In this document: piece by piece, positions 48,201 through 59,399 of the stretch
Layout of the letters: each line of letters opens with the position of its first letter
How positions within the stretch are numbered: the first letter of the stretch is position 1
Assembly: GCA_015143295.1 (NCBI GenBank)
Contig: CM026557.1
Span: 41,425,965 to 41,489,964 of the forward strand
Origin: Tetracentron sinense
Taxonomy: Eukaryota; Streptophyta; Magnoliopsida; Trochodendrales; Trochodendraceae
DNA length: 64,000 nucleotides
Reading direction: 5' to 3'
Program-made: the position numbers and the translations under genes
The notes under the pieces: generated by a model
What the model saw: the letters and a program-made list of their open reading frames with translations, nothing else
Database searches by the model: none
What the model was told of the DNA's origin: nothing

Positions 48201-51200
48201 AGTACCTCAGAGCATGTGTTAGAGTGCACGGGAATGTACATGTATCACAACACCAAAAAATGAAGTCATTAGGCACTTCGAGCGCGAAAATGTGTATGAA
48301 CACGTGAAGATGCATAAGCACAGAGATTCACTTGATAAGCACAGAGATTCACTAGATAAGCACAGAAATTCACTTGATAAGCACAGAAATTCACTTGATA
48401 AACACACGAATGAGTTTGCAGTAAAAACCATCATAAATTTAGACAAATGCTATCTCACGCGAATGACTCGTAATGGGGCATCATGACACCATGCTCAGAT
48501 AGCATTGCATGAGGATAAGTCAATTGGTCACTTATCGGGCAATGCATCTGACTGAGTCACAGAGGTCCCGTAGTGAGCATCATGCTTAGATATGTGTTGA
48601 ACTGTGTGGTAAGACACCTCGCTTGGAGAAGCTACAAGTGTCCCATCACCGTATTCCGACATATCAAATAAGACATCATTTGACATTGCATTCACGATGT
48701 TTTTTACTTGATATGGCACTGGTCACTTCTCTTGATTATTCACTTGATAAGTCACTTGATTTTTCACTTGATAAGTCACTTGATTTTTCACTTGATCACG
48801 ATTGTAAGACACAGACACATTATGAGATGACAGTAAAGGAGTACAGAAGCGCATAACATAACACATCATAAATGTAATCAGACAACTGACATTTCATATG
48901 ATAGGCCTCGTGATGGGACACCATGCTCAGATGACATTTCATTAGTATAAGCCACTAGATTTGCTCAGATGACAATTCATTAAATAAGCCAAATGTGTCC
49001 CGTGGTGAGTACCCTACTCAGATGATAAGTCATTTGACATTGCATTTTATGACACATTATATTAGACAGTTCATCGATCATTTACTGATAGGCTGATAAT
49101 TCACTTGAGAATTCACTTGATATTAACAATTCACTAGAGCATGCACTGGATAGTTCACTTGATAAATCACTTGAGAATGCACTCGATAATTCACTTGAGA
49201 AAGCACTCGATAATTACCTCTTGATTGTTGTCATGCAGTGAAAGCCTCATTCAGACGTAGAGAATGCTCGTCATTTGTGATTGTCTAAGCCCCTTTGCCT
49301 TATTCTCAATTTTTCCCAATTGTTCCCACAGAGGGTTGGATTTTCCCACAGACGGCGCCATTTTGAAAGGGAAAAAATCTCGTACATGCCACGCGTCTGT
49401 AGCTGCTCAGCTGGTAGAGGAATGATAGCAAAACTCCACCTGTAAATGAGCATGAGGGGGCGGGTGTGCACCCTGAAATAAGCTCCGATGATAAAGTCAG
49501 TATAAGGCACATAACACAGTATAAGGCACAAGCACAGCATAAGACACAAGCACTGCATAAGGCACAAGGCACAAGCACAGTGTATGGCACAAGACACAAG
49601 CACAGTGTATGGCACAAGACACAAGCACAGTGTATGGCACAAGGCACAAGCACAGTGTAAGGCACAAGGCACAAGCACATCATAAGGCACAAGCACAGTA
49701 TGGTATAAAGATACTTATCGTGAGGGCACTGGGCATATGCACTTGAGGACGAGCTCTGATGTTATGCTCTGGAGATTGTAGCTCAGGAGGCACAAAGGAT
49801 ATAGCTTAGAAGGCACAAAGAACTCAGCTCGGATGGCCCAAGGGACTCAGCTCGGATGGCCTAAAGGACTCAGCTCGGATAAGGCTCAGACAACGTAGCT
49901 CGGGGCTCAGACAACGTAGCTCGGGCTCAGACAACGTAGCTCGGGGCTCAGACAACGTAGCTCGGGCTCAGACAACGTAGCTCGGGGCTCATACAACGTA
50001 GCTCGGGGCTCAGAGAACGTAGCTCGGGCTCAAACAACGTAGCTCGGGGCTCAAACAACGTAGCTCGGGCTCAGACAACGTGTACGTTATGCATCAGACA
50101 ACGGACAACGAGCTCGGCACTATTCACATCAGACAACGTGACAACGGATTTGGTACTATTCACAGCACAACGGCACAACGAATTTGGCACTATTCATAGC
50201 ACAATAGCACAACGAATTTGGCACTATTCACAGCACAATGACACAACGAATTTGGCACTATTCACATCATCAAACACAAGTTCAAGTGTGATGGCACTCA
50301 ACAGATGATCAATTGCAAGGCCCTGCAAGTGGCAGTGTGACCATTCATGGAGAGCATCAGGCAGACAAGGCCTATTTGAGAGAATCTGACGGCCATAGAC
50401 GCTTATGAGGCCACAAAGAGCATCAAGTGGCCGGATAACACCAAAGGAAGATGAGAGAATCGGGTGAGTGGCCATCTACACAGCACTTTGGGGGAGAGGT
50501 GTGAATGACTCAAGCTTCTCAGATCTCCCTCTTCCTCTCGCTCTTCTTCTCTTTCTTTCCTCTCTTGCCTTTCGCACCATCCTCCTTGCCTTTCGCACCA
50601 TCCTCTTTCTCTTCTTCTTCTGCCATTTTTCTCCTCTCTTACCTTTCGCACCATCCATCTCTCTTGCGCATCCTCCATCTCTTCTCCCTGGTGATTCTTG
50701 CTTGTTTACAGGTATTTTTTAGTCATCATGACTTGTGCAGTCATGATAAGATCACCTGTCAGATAACACTCAAGTGATCCAGCACATGGCCCAAGTGGGC
50801 TTATGTTGGCTAAATTGTCAGAATTTGTGAGCGTGAGAAATCACTATTTTACCCCTTCTTTTTGCTCTATTTTACGAATTTTATCCGTTACATGTCTCAA
50901 CACCAAAAAATTATTGTTGCTTGAACATGAACCAAAAAGCTTACCCTAAATTACACATATATATATATATAATCGAAGGCTGTGTATCTTGTAAAAACCT
51001 AATTGAACCAAATCATGTATGTCTAGTAGAAACCTAGTGATTAGATCTACTAGTGAAAATGGGAGCGAAAACTTAGTTACCCTTTCAATGGTGGACTCGG
51101 TGGATCGGGCAAAGCGGACAACGGGACTGCCATTCGGATTTGCCGGAGCGTAATTGAAGCTCGAAGTGGGCGGCCTAGAAGATTCAACAAAAGGCTTGGC

Positions 51201-51350
51201 GGAAGGATTCGAAGGGCTGGGAGAAGATTCAGGAGAAGACGAGCTGAGAGAAGCGATGGGGAGAGAAAAGCGTCTGCAATTCAACAAAGGGCGGTTGAAA
51301 GAAGCGGAGACAGAGAGCGGAACAGCGGAGATCGAAGTGAAGAGAGCCAT
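36216..51350 (-). CDS. Chloroplast-targeted UPF0114 (YqhA-like) membrane protein, five exons over 15 kb
   Basis: Exons on the minus strand: 51350-51081, 44917-44840, 43400-43301, 37352-37210 and 36425-36216 (TAG at 36216-36218). All have GT-AG borders and consistent phases, summing to 801 nt or 266 residues. The start is the ATG at 51348-51350 in a CCATGG context; an in-frame ATG at 51375 would add nine residues. Residues 1 to about 60 are Ser/Pro-rich, like a transit peptide. The UPF0114 core runs from VVRFARSTESTIER through VIFDFRFLALLAVGGSLAGS, GCFYIVDAYKVYWSSCVKGI, LIFGMGLYGLFISNVP and LKGSSLFGMFALKERPKWM to DELKTKVGHVIVMILL. Four hydrophobic segments are visible near residues 96-115, 154-172, 215-228 and 238-258. 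Plant members exist (for example Arabidopsis At4g19390), but no biochemical function is known to me. Intron 1 (6.2 kb) and intron 3 (5.9 kb) are swollen by transposable elements; the coding exons look intact. Confidence 0.93.
37353..38366. other. Intron 3 of UPF0114, left part
   Basis: Intronic DNA with no recognisable gene. Inverted phrases around GGCCACGTGGC and GGCCACATCAGGC at 37760-37970 hint at a small decayed MITE. Confidence 0.35.
38367..40108. mobile_element. Mutator-like MITE relative, split by another repeat
   Basis: The left end CATGGTAATAAATCTCTTTG and the right-end reverse complement CAAGGGTTTAAATAATGG, with GGTTTCAG and GTTACGTAA motifs, resemble the element at 8336-8917. Flanks ATAGCATC and ATAACATC could be a diverged target duplication. 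The repeat 39149-40013 sits inside it. All lie in intron 3 of the UPF0114 gene. Confidence 0.45.
39149..40013. mobile_element. TTTTAAAA-ended non-autonomous element
   Basis: 865 bp beginning TTTTAAAAGGCGTG and ending with CATTTTAAAA; the subterminal parts are rich in GCCTCGAGGC and GCCTCGCCTCACGC in inverted sense. CATTG flanks it on both sides (39144-39148, 40014-40018). A second copy enters the window at 1-409. No coding potential; superfamily not assigned. Confidence 0.6.
40418..42915 (+). mobile_element. L1-type LINE, 5' truncated, in UPF0114 intron 3
   Basis: On the + strand the reverse transcriptase starts near 40430. NMAGDKASGPDGFTIEFYRS and FRPISLVSSVYKILSKVLAG lie at 40520-40790. 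The catalytic box LQFADDTVIF is near 41225, then VYLGIPLGAHFKSKAVW and SKGGKLTLIHSSLSSMPTYF. A zf-RVT region (NPGIPSKVSFFLWNAVFNKI, LLLHCPIASKVWSFF) lies at 42290-42480. The 3' tail ends TTATCGATCAATAAAAAA near 42915. The frame is broken by a TGA at 40815, a shift near 41090, a stop after about 41710 and further shifts beyond. The endonuclease and ORF1 are missing, so it is dead. No target duplication could be placed. Confidence 0.9.
43401..44839. other. Intron 2 of UPF0114
   Basis: AT-rich intronic sequence between exons 2 and 3, with no repeat element recognised. Confidence 0.5.
46490..46748. repeat. LTR minisatellite 1 (AAGGCACAAGCACAGTRT)
   Basis: About ten degenerate copies of a 22-28-bp unit containing AAGGCACAAGCACAG. 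The matching array in the other LTR (49500-49700) is shorter. Cys/Leu-rich reading frames through it are by-products of the repeat. Confidence 0.85.
46920..47150. repeat. LTR minisatellite 2 (GGCTCAGACAACGTAGCTCG)
   Basis: Eleven copies of a 20-22-bp unit, alternating GGG and GGGG at the junction; the partner array in the other LTR (about 49885-50085) has ten. Confidence 0.9.
48305..48410. repeat. 21-bp tandem repeat inside the LTR element
   Basis: Five copies of GATAAGCACAGAGATTCACTT, with later copies reading GAAATTCACTT. Related CACTTGATAAGTCACTTGAT units recur at 48730-48795 and 49090-49215. Confidence 0.85.
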
Positions 51351-54099
51351 GGCGGAAAGAGGAAGAGATTTTTGCATTTGCCCTAAATTAGGTGTGGGTG
51401 TGGGTGTGACTGTGTGAGGTTGTGAGGACCTTACCTTTCTCCATCATTTTGTGTGGCGGTTAGCGGGAAAATAACGGTGTCTTTTCAAAGCCCACGCCCT
51501 TTTAAGTTGCAAGCAGTATTGTTAGAACCGTACCGGGCTTCGAACCGGTAGAGTGGCCGGTTCCGGTTCCGGTTCAACCATATCCTTTCATATTAAAAAA
51601 AAAAAGGATTTTTGCATATCAACTATTGTGTTGTACAAACTTTGCAAATACAATACCAGTTTTGTAAATTAACTCATGTTTTTGCAACAGTTAGACAAAC
51701 AACCCCAAGCCCTAATTTCGTTATCTTCCGATTTGTTATTGATAGGAATATGACTATAATGTCCTTATGATATTTTTTTAACCTCGCCTTTAACTATCCT
51801 AAAATATGGTCAATAAGCTTTAACCCTTGTGATTAAGATTCACACCCTTAGGGACAAAGCATTTAACCTCGATTTAAAAATTGAAGTGTCCTTTTTTAAC
51901 TCTCTTTAACTTAGGTTAAGATAATTTAACCCTTAGAGTTAAAGCATCTAACATTGGTTTTAAAAGGAAAAAATTAATGTATCCAACATTAATTTTTTAT
52001 TATTTTTTTCTAAAAACCAAAGTTAGATATTTTCACTCTAAGGGTGAGTGAATCTTAACCACAGTTAAAGGGAGTTACAAAGGAACACGTTAATTTTTTC
52101 TAATTTTTTTCTAAAAATTAAGGTTAGGTGTTTTAACCCTTAGGGTTAATGAATCTTACCCGCGATTAAAGGGAGTTCATTAAAGATAAACAGTTGTTCA
52201 TTCTTTAACTGGCCATGATTCATATAAGAAAAACAAATCCCTCAACGAGCTTGGCTCCATCCATTTTTTTTAATGGTAATTCGGGGGTGGCCCCAACCAA
52301 TTTATTAAAACGTAAAATTTCAGTAAAACATCATTTATCACATTAACACAACTCTTACTATATAATAAAATAGCTCTGATTATCTCAATATTGTACCATA
52401 TATATACACATAATGATATAACGATATATAATAAAGAGACAAGTTTCTTAGCTATGTAATTAAGCTAATTCTCTAATAGAGAACATGCATCATATTAGGA
52501 AAATGATTTACAATGACAAATAATAATATTACAATTAAATCATATGAAGTAGAAAGGTTGTGATTGATTAACCTACAATACCAAGGTCTACTTATAAATC
52601 AATTGTTTGATCTTTATGTGATGGTTACATATATACTCTCTATTGAATGAGGTCACCTTACCAATGATGCATGATCTTGGTTTTAGTGTAATAATGATCT
52701 TCTTCGTAAAGGAAGGTTTGAGAGTATTTTTCCAATTTTCACTAATAATCTGTACATTTTGAGTAGTATATACTATACTACTATGTGTTGGTTCTACAAC
52801 AACACCATTTTGATAATCATGATTCAAAATAATAGATGACGCATTGTACCCATTCACAAATACCATGATAAAGCAAATATGCTAGCTTACATAAAATAAA
52901 ATGCCACATAAGTATTTTGAGTAGAGAGATAAGAATGATTAAAAAGAAATAACGAAATGCTCAAATGTAAAAAGTTCTTTACACTATAAGAACTTCTTCT
53001 TTTTTTCCCAGTTTGTGCATCGGATAAGTCAGAACGTGAATGTGAAGCTAGATCAATTAGGCTGCAATATTTGAGCCATATTTTAAGAGAAAATGTGTGC
53101 ATAAATCTAATCCCTAATCTTGTCATATGATTACTTAGAGATAAGGGTAACCCCTAACATCTTCCCAAAAGTAGGTAACCTCTTTCTTAAAGACAACTAA
53201 ACTCTTTTCTAATTCCGTTCAAGTGCATGATTGGACACTATAGAAAGGATTAGTGACCCTTGTTTGTAGCATTGGATTTTCAATAAGAGTATTTTTTATG
53301 TTACATCACTTGTCTTTGCCCTTTTTTTGAATCAGAGATAAACTATAAAAAGTAATAATGTGAAAGTTTAATCTAAACAGGGGTGGGGAGAGTGATTAAT
53401 GATTAATGTATTTGCAAAGATTAAGATAATTCAAGAGAGATCTGATGTTGGGGAAAGTGTGAAGACAATCCAATGTTGAGTAGGCAATCCCTCTGATAGC
53501 TACACAGTGCCAATCTCCTCATTTATATCTCAAGCCAATGCTACCTAGACACAACAAAGATATGGCATGCATGTCCACATCTCTATTAATTGTAAAAAAT
53601 TTAGAGCATCAACCTAGACAATAACCAACATAGGAGAAATTGGGAAAATCAAGTTCAAATTCATTGATTTTGGAGCACATTGGATCTTGTTTGGAACAAC
53701 CTTAGGTAATAGATTATTTTTGGATAAATTCATATATTATAATAAAATAAATAACATCCTGCTAAATATGGTAGGTATTCTTGAGCTGTTATATTCCATC
53801 AATTGTTATTTCTCTTATTGTGTTAGTAGAATTTCTTTCCCAACATTTGTAATTGTGATAATAATGTTTTAAGAAATAAGCTTGCATCTACACACCCCAA
53901 CTAGTACAACTAAAAAAGCAATCAACTTATGTAAAACCAGAAACTATTTCAGTAATTTACTTCAAGAAAGAGCAATTCTACTAGAAATAGCAATCAAAAG
54001 ATCGAAAAAAAAAATGAACATACTTTCAAAATGAACGAAAAACTATTAAGATTATAATAAGATTTGCGTGTCATCAAAGTCAAGGCATAACACATACGT
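51351..54099. other. UPF0114 upstream region and AT-rich spacer
   Basis: The first few hundred bp are the promoter side of the UPF0114 gene; no clear TATA box was found. An ACCGGTT-rich MITE fragment lies at 51515-51600. At 51740-52170 the phrase AACCCTTAGGGTTAA and relatives recur. An open frame of 92 codons at 52588-52866 on the minus strand resembles nothing I know and is probably chance. Confidence 0.4.
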
Positions 54100-57000
54100 A
54101 CATGATAAAAAAAAAATCGTCAATTAAATAAACCTTGTAGTAGCTACAATTCCGTAAAATAGTGACTAGTATGGGGTGTCGAACCACAGAAGATTGCGCC
54201 GGTTTGATTGCTTTTATCTCAAAATTGATTGTGAGTCAAGGAGTAATAAGTTGATTTGATTGGATTTATTTTAACCTAAAAACATAATTTAAACTAGTAG
54301 ATTTTAATTTAAATAATCAAACTAAGAGCTTTTAGTGATATAAAAGTGAGAGAAGATCTAAGGTGTTCGAATTCACCACTAGCTTCATAACTGGTCTCTA
54401 ATGCATTTATTCAAGTTCATCACAATGTAAACAATAGGGATGAAAGTGACTACAAGACTCCACTCATCCATCTAGAATGATTCAAGGGATTAGACCCTAG
54501 CCATATCCTATCTTCGATTAGCACGAGTGATACACACTAAACTAGGGTTGTAAAATCACTCGTATTCCCTTAGCGCGTATAAAATATCCTATGATTTAAT
54601 TCTTCAACAGTAATACCATTGCATAAAATCCACATTAATAATCACAGAAAATTAAGATGGATGATTTCAATCTCAATATAATAAAACCTAAGACAAGAAT
54701 AGAATCACACTGAAATCAAATATAATCAATAAACTCTAGTTATGAATAACCCTCTTATTATGCAGTTGTTGTTTACAATTGAATAAACTAAAATAAAGTA
54801 CACAGAGACAGTTACTTTACTAGGGTTTCATCTAAGCCATAGAAAAATGAATTAGTTCATAGCGAGAGCAAGGAACACCGCTTTCGATGAAAAACACGAG
54901 CAAATCTCCGAAACTTTCTCTTATTCAAATCTCCAAAATTCAGAACATTTTTCATGGTAGGAGGCTTTTTTTTTTATAGAGAGAGAGTCTCAATGAAGTA
55001 TAGCTTTAGAAACATCAAAAATGAGTTCAAAAATCCAATTTTTGCGAGTTTACAAATACTCAAAACGGCGTCCGCTGATCGATCGGCCAAAAGGCCATCG
55101 ATCGATCGATGAGTTTGGAATTTGACTAAATTCCCTTGATGGAAGTTATAGAGATTTTCGAGCCGGTCAATTGATATATTATGGGCCTAAATCGGAGCTA
55201 AGGTTAAGGAGTTATGCTTCGAACATCGAACAAGGGTTGATTTTGCATTTCTACTTCTCTTTAGCTCGAATCTTTGCTCAGTAGCGATTCACAAGAGACT
55301 TTAAAGCTTGTAAACTATCATTTTTGTCTTCTTTTCCTTGCATGAACCTAAAAATAATAAACACACCCAAGTGAAGTATCATAGTGGATAAATGGGCTCA
55401 AATGGATTAACAAATGAAGTTTAAGGTGCATAAATGTGTAACAATTAGCACCGATCACAACCTCAAACTTAAATATTACATTGTTCTTAATATAAAAAGA
55501 ATTAAAACACAAGTAATGGGAAACATTAATACCTGACATGTGAGGGCAATCCATGCATAAAAGATGAAGAATGAGGAAGAAGATAAAAAGAGTTATCACG
55601 CAGAGATCACCTCAAACTTCATTAAAACTACACCTTAGTGAGAAAGAAATCGCACACAGAGAGAAACCAAAGATGTCAATATATAATTATCATGAAGCAA
55701 AGACATCTATAATACATCAAGAATCCAAAGAGCCGAAGATAGAGCAACACATGACTCAACCTGGGATAAAGCACGAACTTTTTTTTTTTTATAACTAAAA
55801 AAAACTGTGGGGGTGGAGAACCACCCCAAACTTAGACTCAAGTAAGTCTACAAAAACATTGAGTTGCCTCCCAACAAGTGCTAAGTTTTTTGTCTTCAGC
55901 CAGACGCAGAACAACTCTCAACCGTCTACCTAGACGGGGTCCAACCACTCAATGAATTCGAACATCGTCCTATTCTTAATGCCCTCAACATAGGGCTGAT
56001 GAAGTTGGGCTTTGGCTTTGAGTACACGCCTATCCATGTCAAGAAATTTGGAGACCATAGACCTTTGAAAGGTTGCAGGTATATAATATAACTTGCATGA
56101 CTTGAGCTTATAGGAAAAATGGTTGAACAAGCATGGACATGTAATTCTCATTTTATGCTTCTCGAACTGAAAGCCCTTGAGGTGGATGAAATTGAGCAAA
56201 TAATTGTTATCCTCATTGGGGTCTGGGGGCTTGAGATGAGCGAGGGATGCCTCTAAGGCATTCTCAGTTAAGGCATAAGGAGGGGTCCCCTCAATTATTT
56301 CATCACTCACATTTACCATAAAACACTCATCTCTCTTCTGTTGTTGTTCGAGTGTGGTGAAAATATTCAGCCGAACTTTCATATTACCAAATGACACATC
56401 CATTACCCCGGTCCTACAATTTATACAAGCATTGGTCGTGGCCAAGAAAGGGCGACCAAGGATGACTGAAATTTGACTTTTTGAATTATGCACGGGTTCT
56501 ATGTCAAGGACAAGAAAGTCGACAGGAAAGTAAAATTTGTCAACTTTGATAAGAACATCTTCAATCACCCTGCGAGGCTTTTTCATAGATCTATCCGTCA
56601 ATTGCAACATGACGGATGTGGGTTGAAACTCTTCTGAGCCTAGTTGCTTATACACCAAGAAGGGTAACAAATTAACACTTGCTCCTAAATCCAGGAGTGC
56701 TCGATTAATGGAGTGATCTCCAATAATACATGAAATGGTAGGAGCACCAGGATCCTTAAATTTTGGAGGAGTGTTGTGTTGGATAATGGAGCTCACTTGC
56801 TTGGTGAGAATGACCTTTTTGGACACATGAGTTTGAGATTTACGTTTTTGAGTGCATAGGTCCTTAAAAAACTTGGCATAAGTCGGGACTTGCTTAATAG
56901 CCTCTATGAGTGAGAGGTTAATTTTGACTTGTTTAAAGACCTTCATCATATCATCAATTTTAGCTCATCTTTTTTCAAAAGGAGAATGATCATTTAAGCA

Positions 57001-58165
57001 TTGAGGGTAGAGAGCTTTGGGCATATAGGATGCCGGGGGAGTGAGATTAGATAAAGAAGGGGGAAGACCTTGGTCCTTCTCAAAGACACTCACTCCCTCT
57101 CCTTTGGAATTTGTTAGCTCCACCATGACCTCTTCTTTTTCACCTTTCTTCTCCCTAACCTGGATATCAATTACCTTCCCACTCCTTAGGGTGGTAATGG
57201 CAAGAACGTGCTCACGATGAGTTTCATTGTGTTGAGCATCATCAACCATATTTACACCCCTAGGATTGCTCACTGGTTGGCTTGGGAGCTTCCCTTCCTC
57301 TCTCTTGTATATGACATTAGCTAATTGTCTCACTTGAGACTCAAGTCTCTAGATAGATTGGGAATGAGAGTGCAGCAGTTGGGTGTTGGCCTCCAACCCT
57401 TTTAGAGCATTCAACACTTTCTCCTCGAAAGATGAGTTCCTTTGAGGGGGAGGAGTAGAGTGTTGGAATTGTTGTTATTGGGGATGATGATAGTTGGACT
57501 GATTTTGGAAATGTCGAACATTCGGCCCTTGAGGTTGGGAGAACGAGTTTCCTTGAGCTTGAGGAAAAGTGTTCCCCTGAGCTTGGGGCTATCAAGAGAA
57601 ATTAGGATGATTTCTCCATCCTGGGTTATATGTGTTTAAGTAGAGATCATTACCCGGGCGAGCGTAGACAACATTAGCATGCTCTTGAACAAATTCTGGA
57701 AATTAATTTACAGCAGGACACTCATGCACATACTGTGCAGGGCTAGAACAGATAGGGCACACCTCTCTCAAATTGGGAGTTGGTTGAGAGGGTGTGTAAA
57801 AAGATTACCCTACAACCATTAGTTGGTCTAATTTTCAAGACAACTCATCCACTTTAGAAGAGACATCATTAGAAGTGTCCACTTTATAGATGTCTCGCTT
57901 TTAATTTGGAGTGAAATTTTGTCTCTCAAAACGATTGGAGGAGGCATGATGTAAGGAATTTTCACTCAAATTTTCGAACAATTCCCATGCTTCTACCTCG
58001 CTCTTTGTCATAAATGTCCCACCACATGAGAAATCAACCATATGGCGGTTGTATTGAGATAGACTATCATAGAATGACTAGACAAGTTGCCATTTAGGAA
58101 TCTGATAGTGGAGACATTTTCTGAAGAGATCCTTGAATCTCTCCCATGTTATATAATTCAGAATG
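54100..58165 (-). mobile_element. Ty3/gypsy (Athila-like) fossil, gag-protease part plus LTR region
   Basis: Orientation is minus. A gag-type stretch lies at about 57.8-58.16 kb and a retropepsin-like domain at about 56.3-56.8 kb (ALLDLGASVNLLPFLVY; later VILGRPFLATTNACI). The 3' region with AGGCAACTCAATG and TAAGTTTGGGGTGG at 55.8-55.9 kb and an LTR-like region at 54.1-55.4 kb (GTGGTTCGACACCCC) fit the Athila-type layout. Reverse transcriptase, RNase H and integrase are not seen, so a large internal part is gone. Broken, with several breaks; old. The high-coordinate end is cut where the next element begins. Confidence 0.75.
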
Positions 58166-59298
58166 ACTAGAAACTGAGAGAGAGTTATGAGATGAAAGTT
58201 ATGCATTGATTTTTTGGATATATGCTAAAAATTATGTTCCATATCTATCGGATCCTGATGCACTGGGTCACTGAGGGTATTTATAGGTTAAGCTCAAGAT
58301 GTCCATAAATGACCATCGATGGCTATGGATGACCATGCCACTAGCTATACACTCATTACCAAATATGTCAGACATATCTGGAGTCTAACGTGTCACACAT
58401 GGGAGCCTACAATCTCTAAGTCGGTTTCGGGTCAAAAATCCATCTGAGGTGACTAGCAATAAATGTTAGGATAATGCTTTCCACCTAATGCTAGAGACAA
58501 ATGATCGCCTCCTGAGGATCAGGTCTTGATAGTCGGTCTCGTTGTTGACTAAAGCACGGGTTCGTTGTTCACAACGAAGACGATATCGTTGTCCTGATGA
58601 CTATGAGTCCGTTGTCTATGAGACAACGTTCTCATTGTGCAGAGCACAATGAGCCCGTTATCATACGCACAATGAATAAGTACTCAAAAACACATATGAG
58701 CTCGTATCCACTATTATAACACCAAAAACATGATTGTAGTTACAACACACAGATAAATTATGAATTTTATCATTTACACTTAGCCCCTTTATGATGCTTT
58801 AAACATAGTTCAAAGTATCATAAACCTCTCAGCATTCCAGAATAAGAATACTGTAAGTCACAGAAGTTGGTTGCACTTCATTATCCGTTCTCTATTCCCT
58901 CTTTTATGTTCTCTATTTATTGTATATACTTCGTTGTATATGCTCTGCTGTCATTGATCTCTTGCTTGCACTATACGCGAAGATATATCGTCATAGCATT
59001 CTGTAACACGTTCGCAAATCTATTACACCTCATTAATGTATGACAGACTGTCATCATTGTTTTGCACGAAAGTCGAGACGTTTCATTTGCTTCGACAGTT
59101 ACTCTATCTTTAAAAAGACAATCATGCCTTCGCTGCCGCTGATATGTACGTTCGAGATGAAGGCTAATCTTGTCCTATAGAAAGATTAGTCTGACACGCT
59201 ATATTTATTGTATACGGAAATGACTATCTTACCCCTGCACTTGCCTATGTGTATGGTCACGATTGAGGCTGTGCTCGTCTTTGCACTCTGGAATTGCC

Positions 59299-59306
59299 TA
59301 TAAATA
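59299..59306 (+). promoter_or_regulatory. TATA-like box ahead of the antisense tract
   Basis: TATAAATA on the + strand, followed 30-40 bp later by the pyrimidine-rich CTCTCTACTTAAC, as in plant core promoters. It lies inside the LTR element but points against the direction of its LTRs. Function is inferred from motif and spacing only. Confidence 0.35.
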
Positions 59307-59399
59307 GAGATGCGAAGAACTCCTGCTCTCTACTTAACTTTGCATTGTTACTCTATCGGATTTGCATCTTCCAACGATTCGCAACTCTTTGTCACCATA

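Larger units (their letters stand above)
46359..50892 (-). mobile_element. Young non-autonomous LTR retrotransposon
   Basis: LTRs at 46359-47976 and 49364-50892 run on the minus strand from TGTAACGG to CTTTCA. A perfect 5-bp target duplication TGTCT lies at 46354-46358 and 50893-50897. A primer-binding-type site TGGCGCCGTCTGTGGGAA follows the 5' LTR (near 49340-49360), and a polypurine tract GAGAAGGGGCTAAA precedes the 3' LTR (near 47977-47990). The internal part is only about 1.4 kb with no gag or pol recognised, so it must be moved in trans. It looks structurally whole for a non-autonomous copy. By eye the LTRs differ by roughly 1% outside their minisatellites, suggesting a young insertion. 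The PBS type suggests Ty3/gypsy. Confidence 0.9.
45754..50902. mobile_element. Older solo LTR (copia type), interrupted by a younger LTR element
   Basis: The ends TGTTGGGA (45754) and TCTCAACA (50895-50902) are near inverted complements. The body has TATGTGGTTCGACAATAACC and TGCCTACGC, typical of a plant copia LTR. Removing the insertion at 46359-50892 and its duplicated target leaves about 0.61 kb. CCACA (45749-45753) and CCAAA (50903-50907) flank it as a probable target duplication with one mismatch. It lies in intron 1 of the UPF0114 gene. Confidence 0.6.

Noticed and set aside
52588-52866. 92-codon minus-strand ORF with ATG
   Set aside because: No recognisable domain, AT-rich composition, no promoter or neighbouring exon; length is within chance expectation for this DNA.
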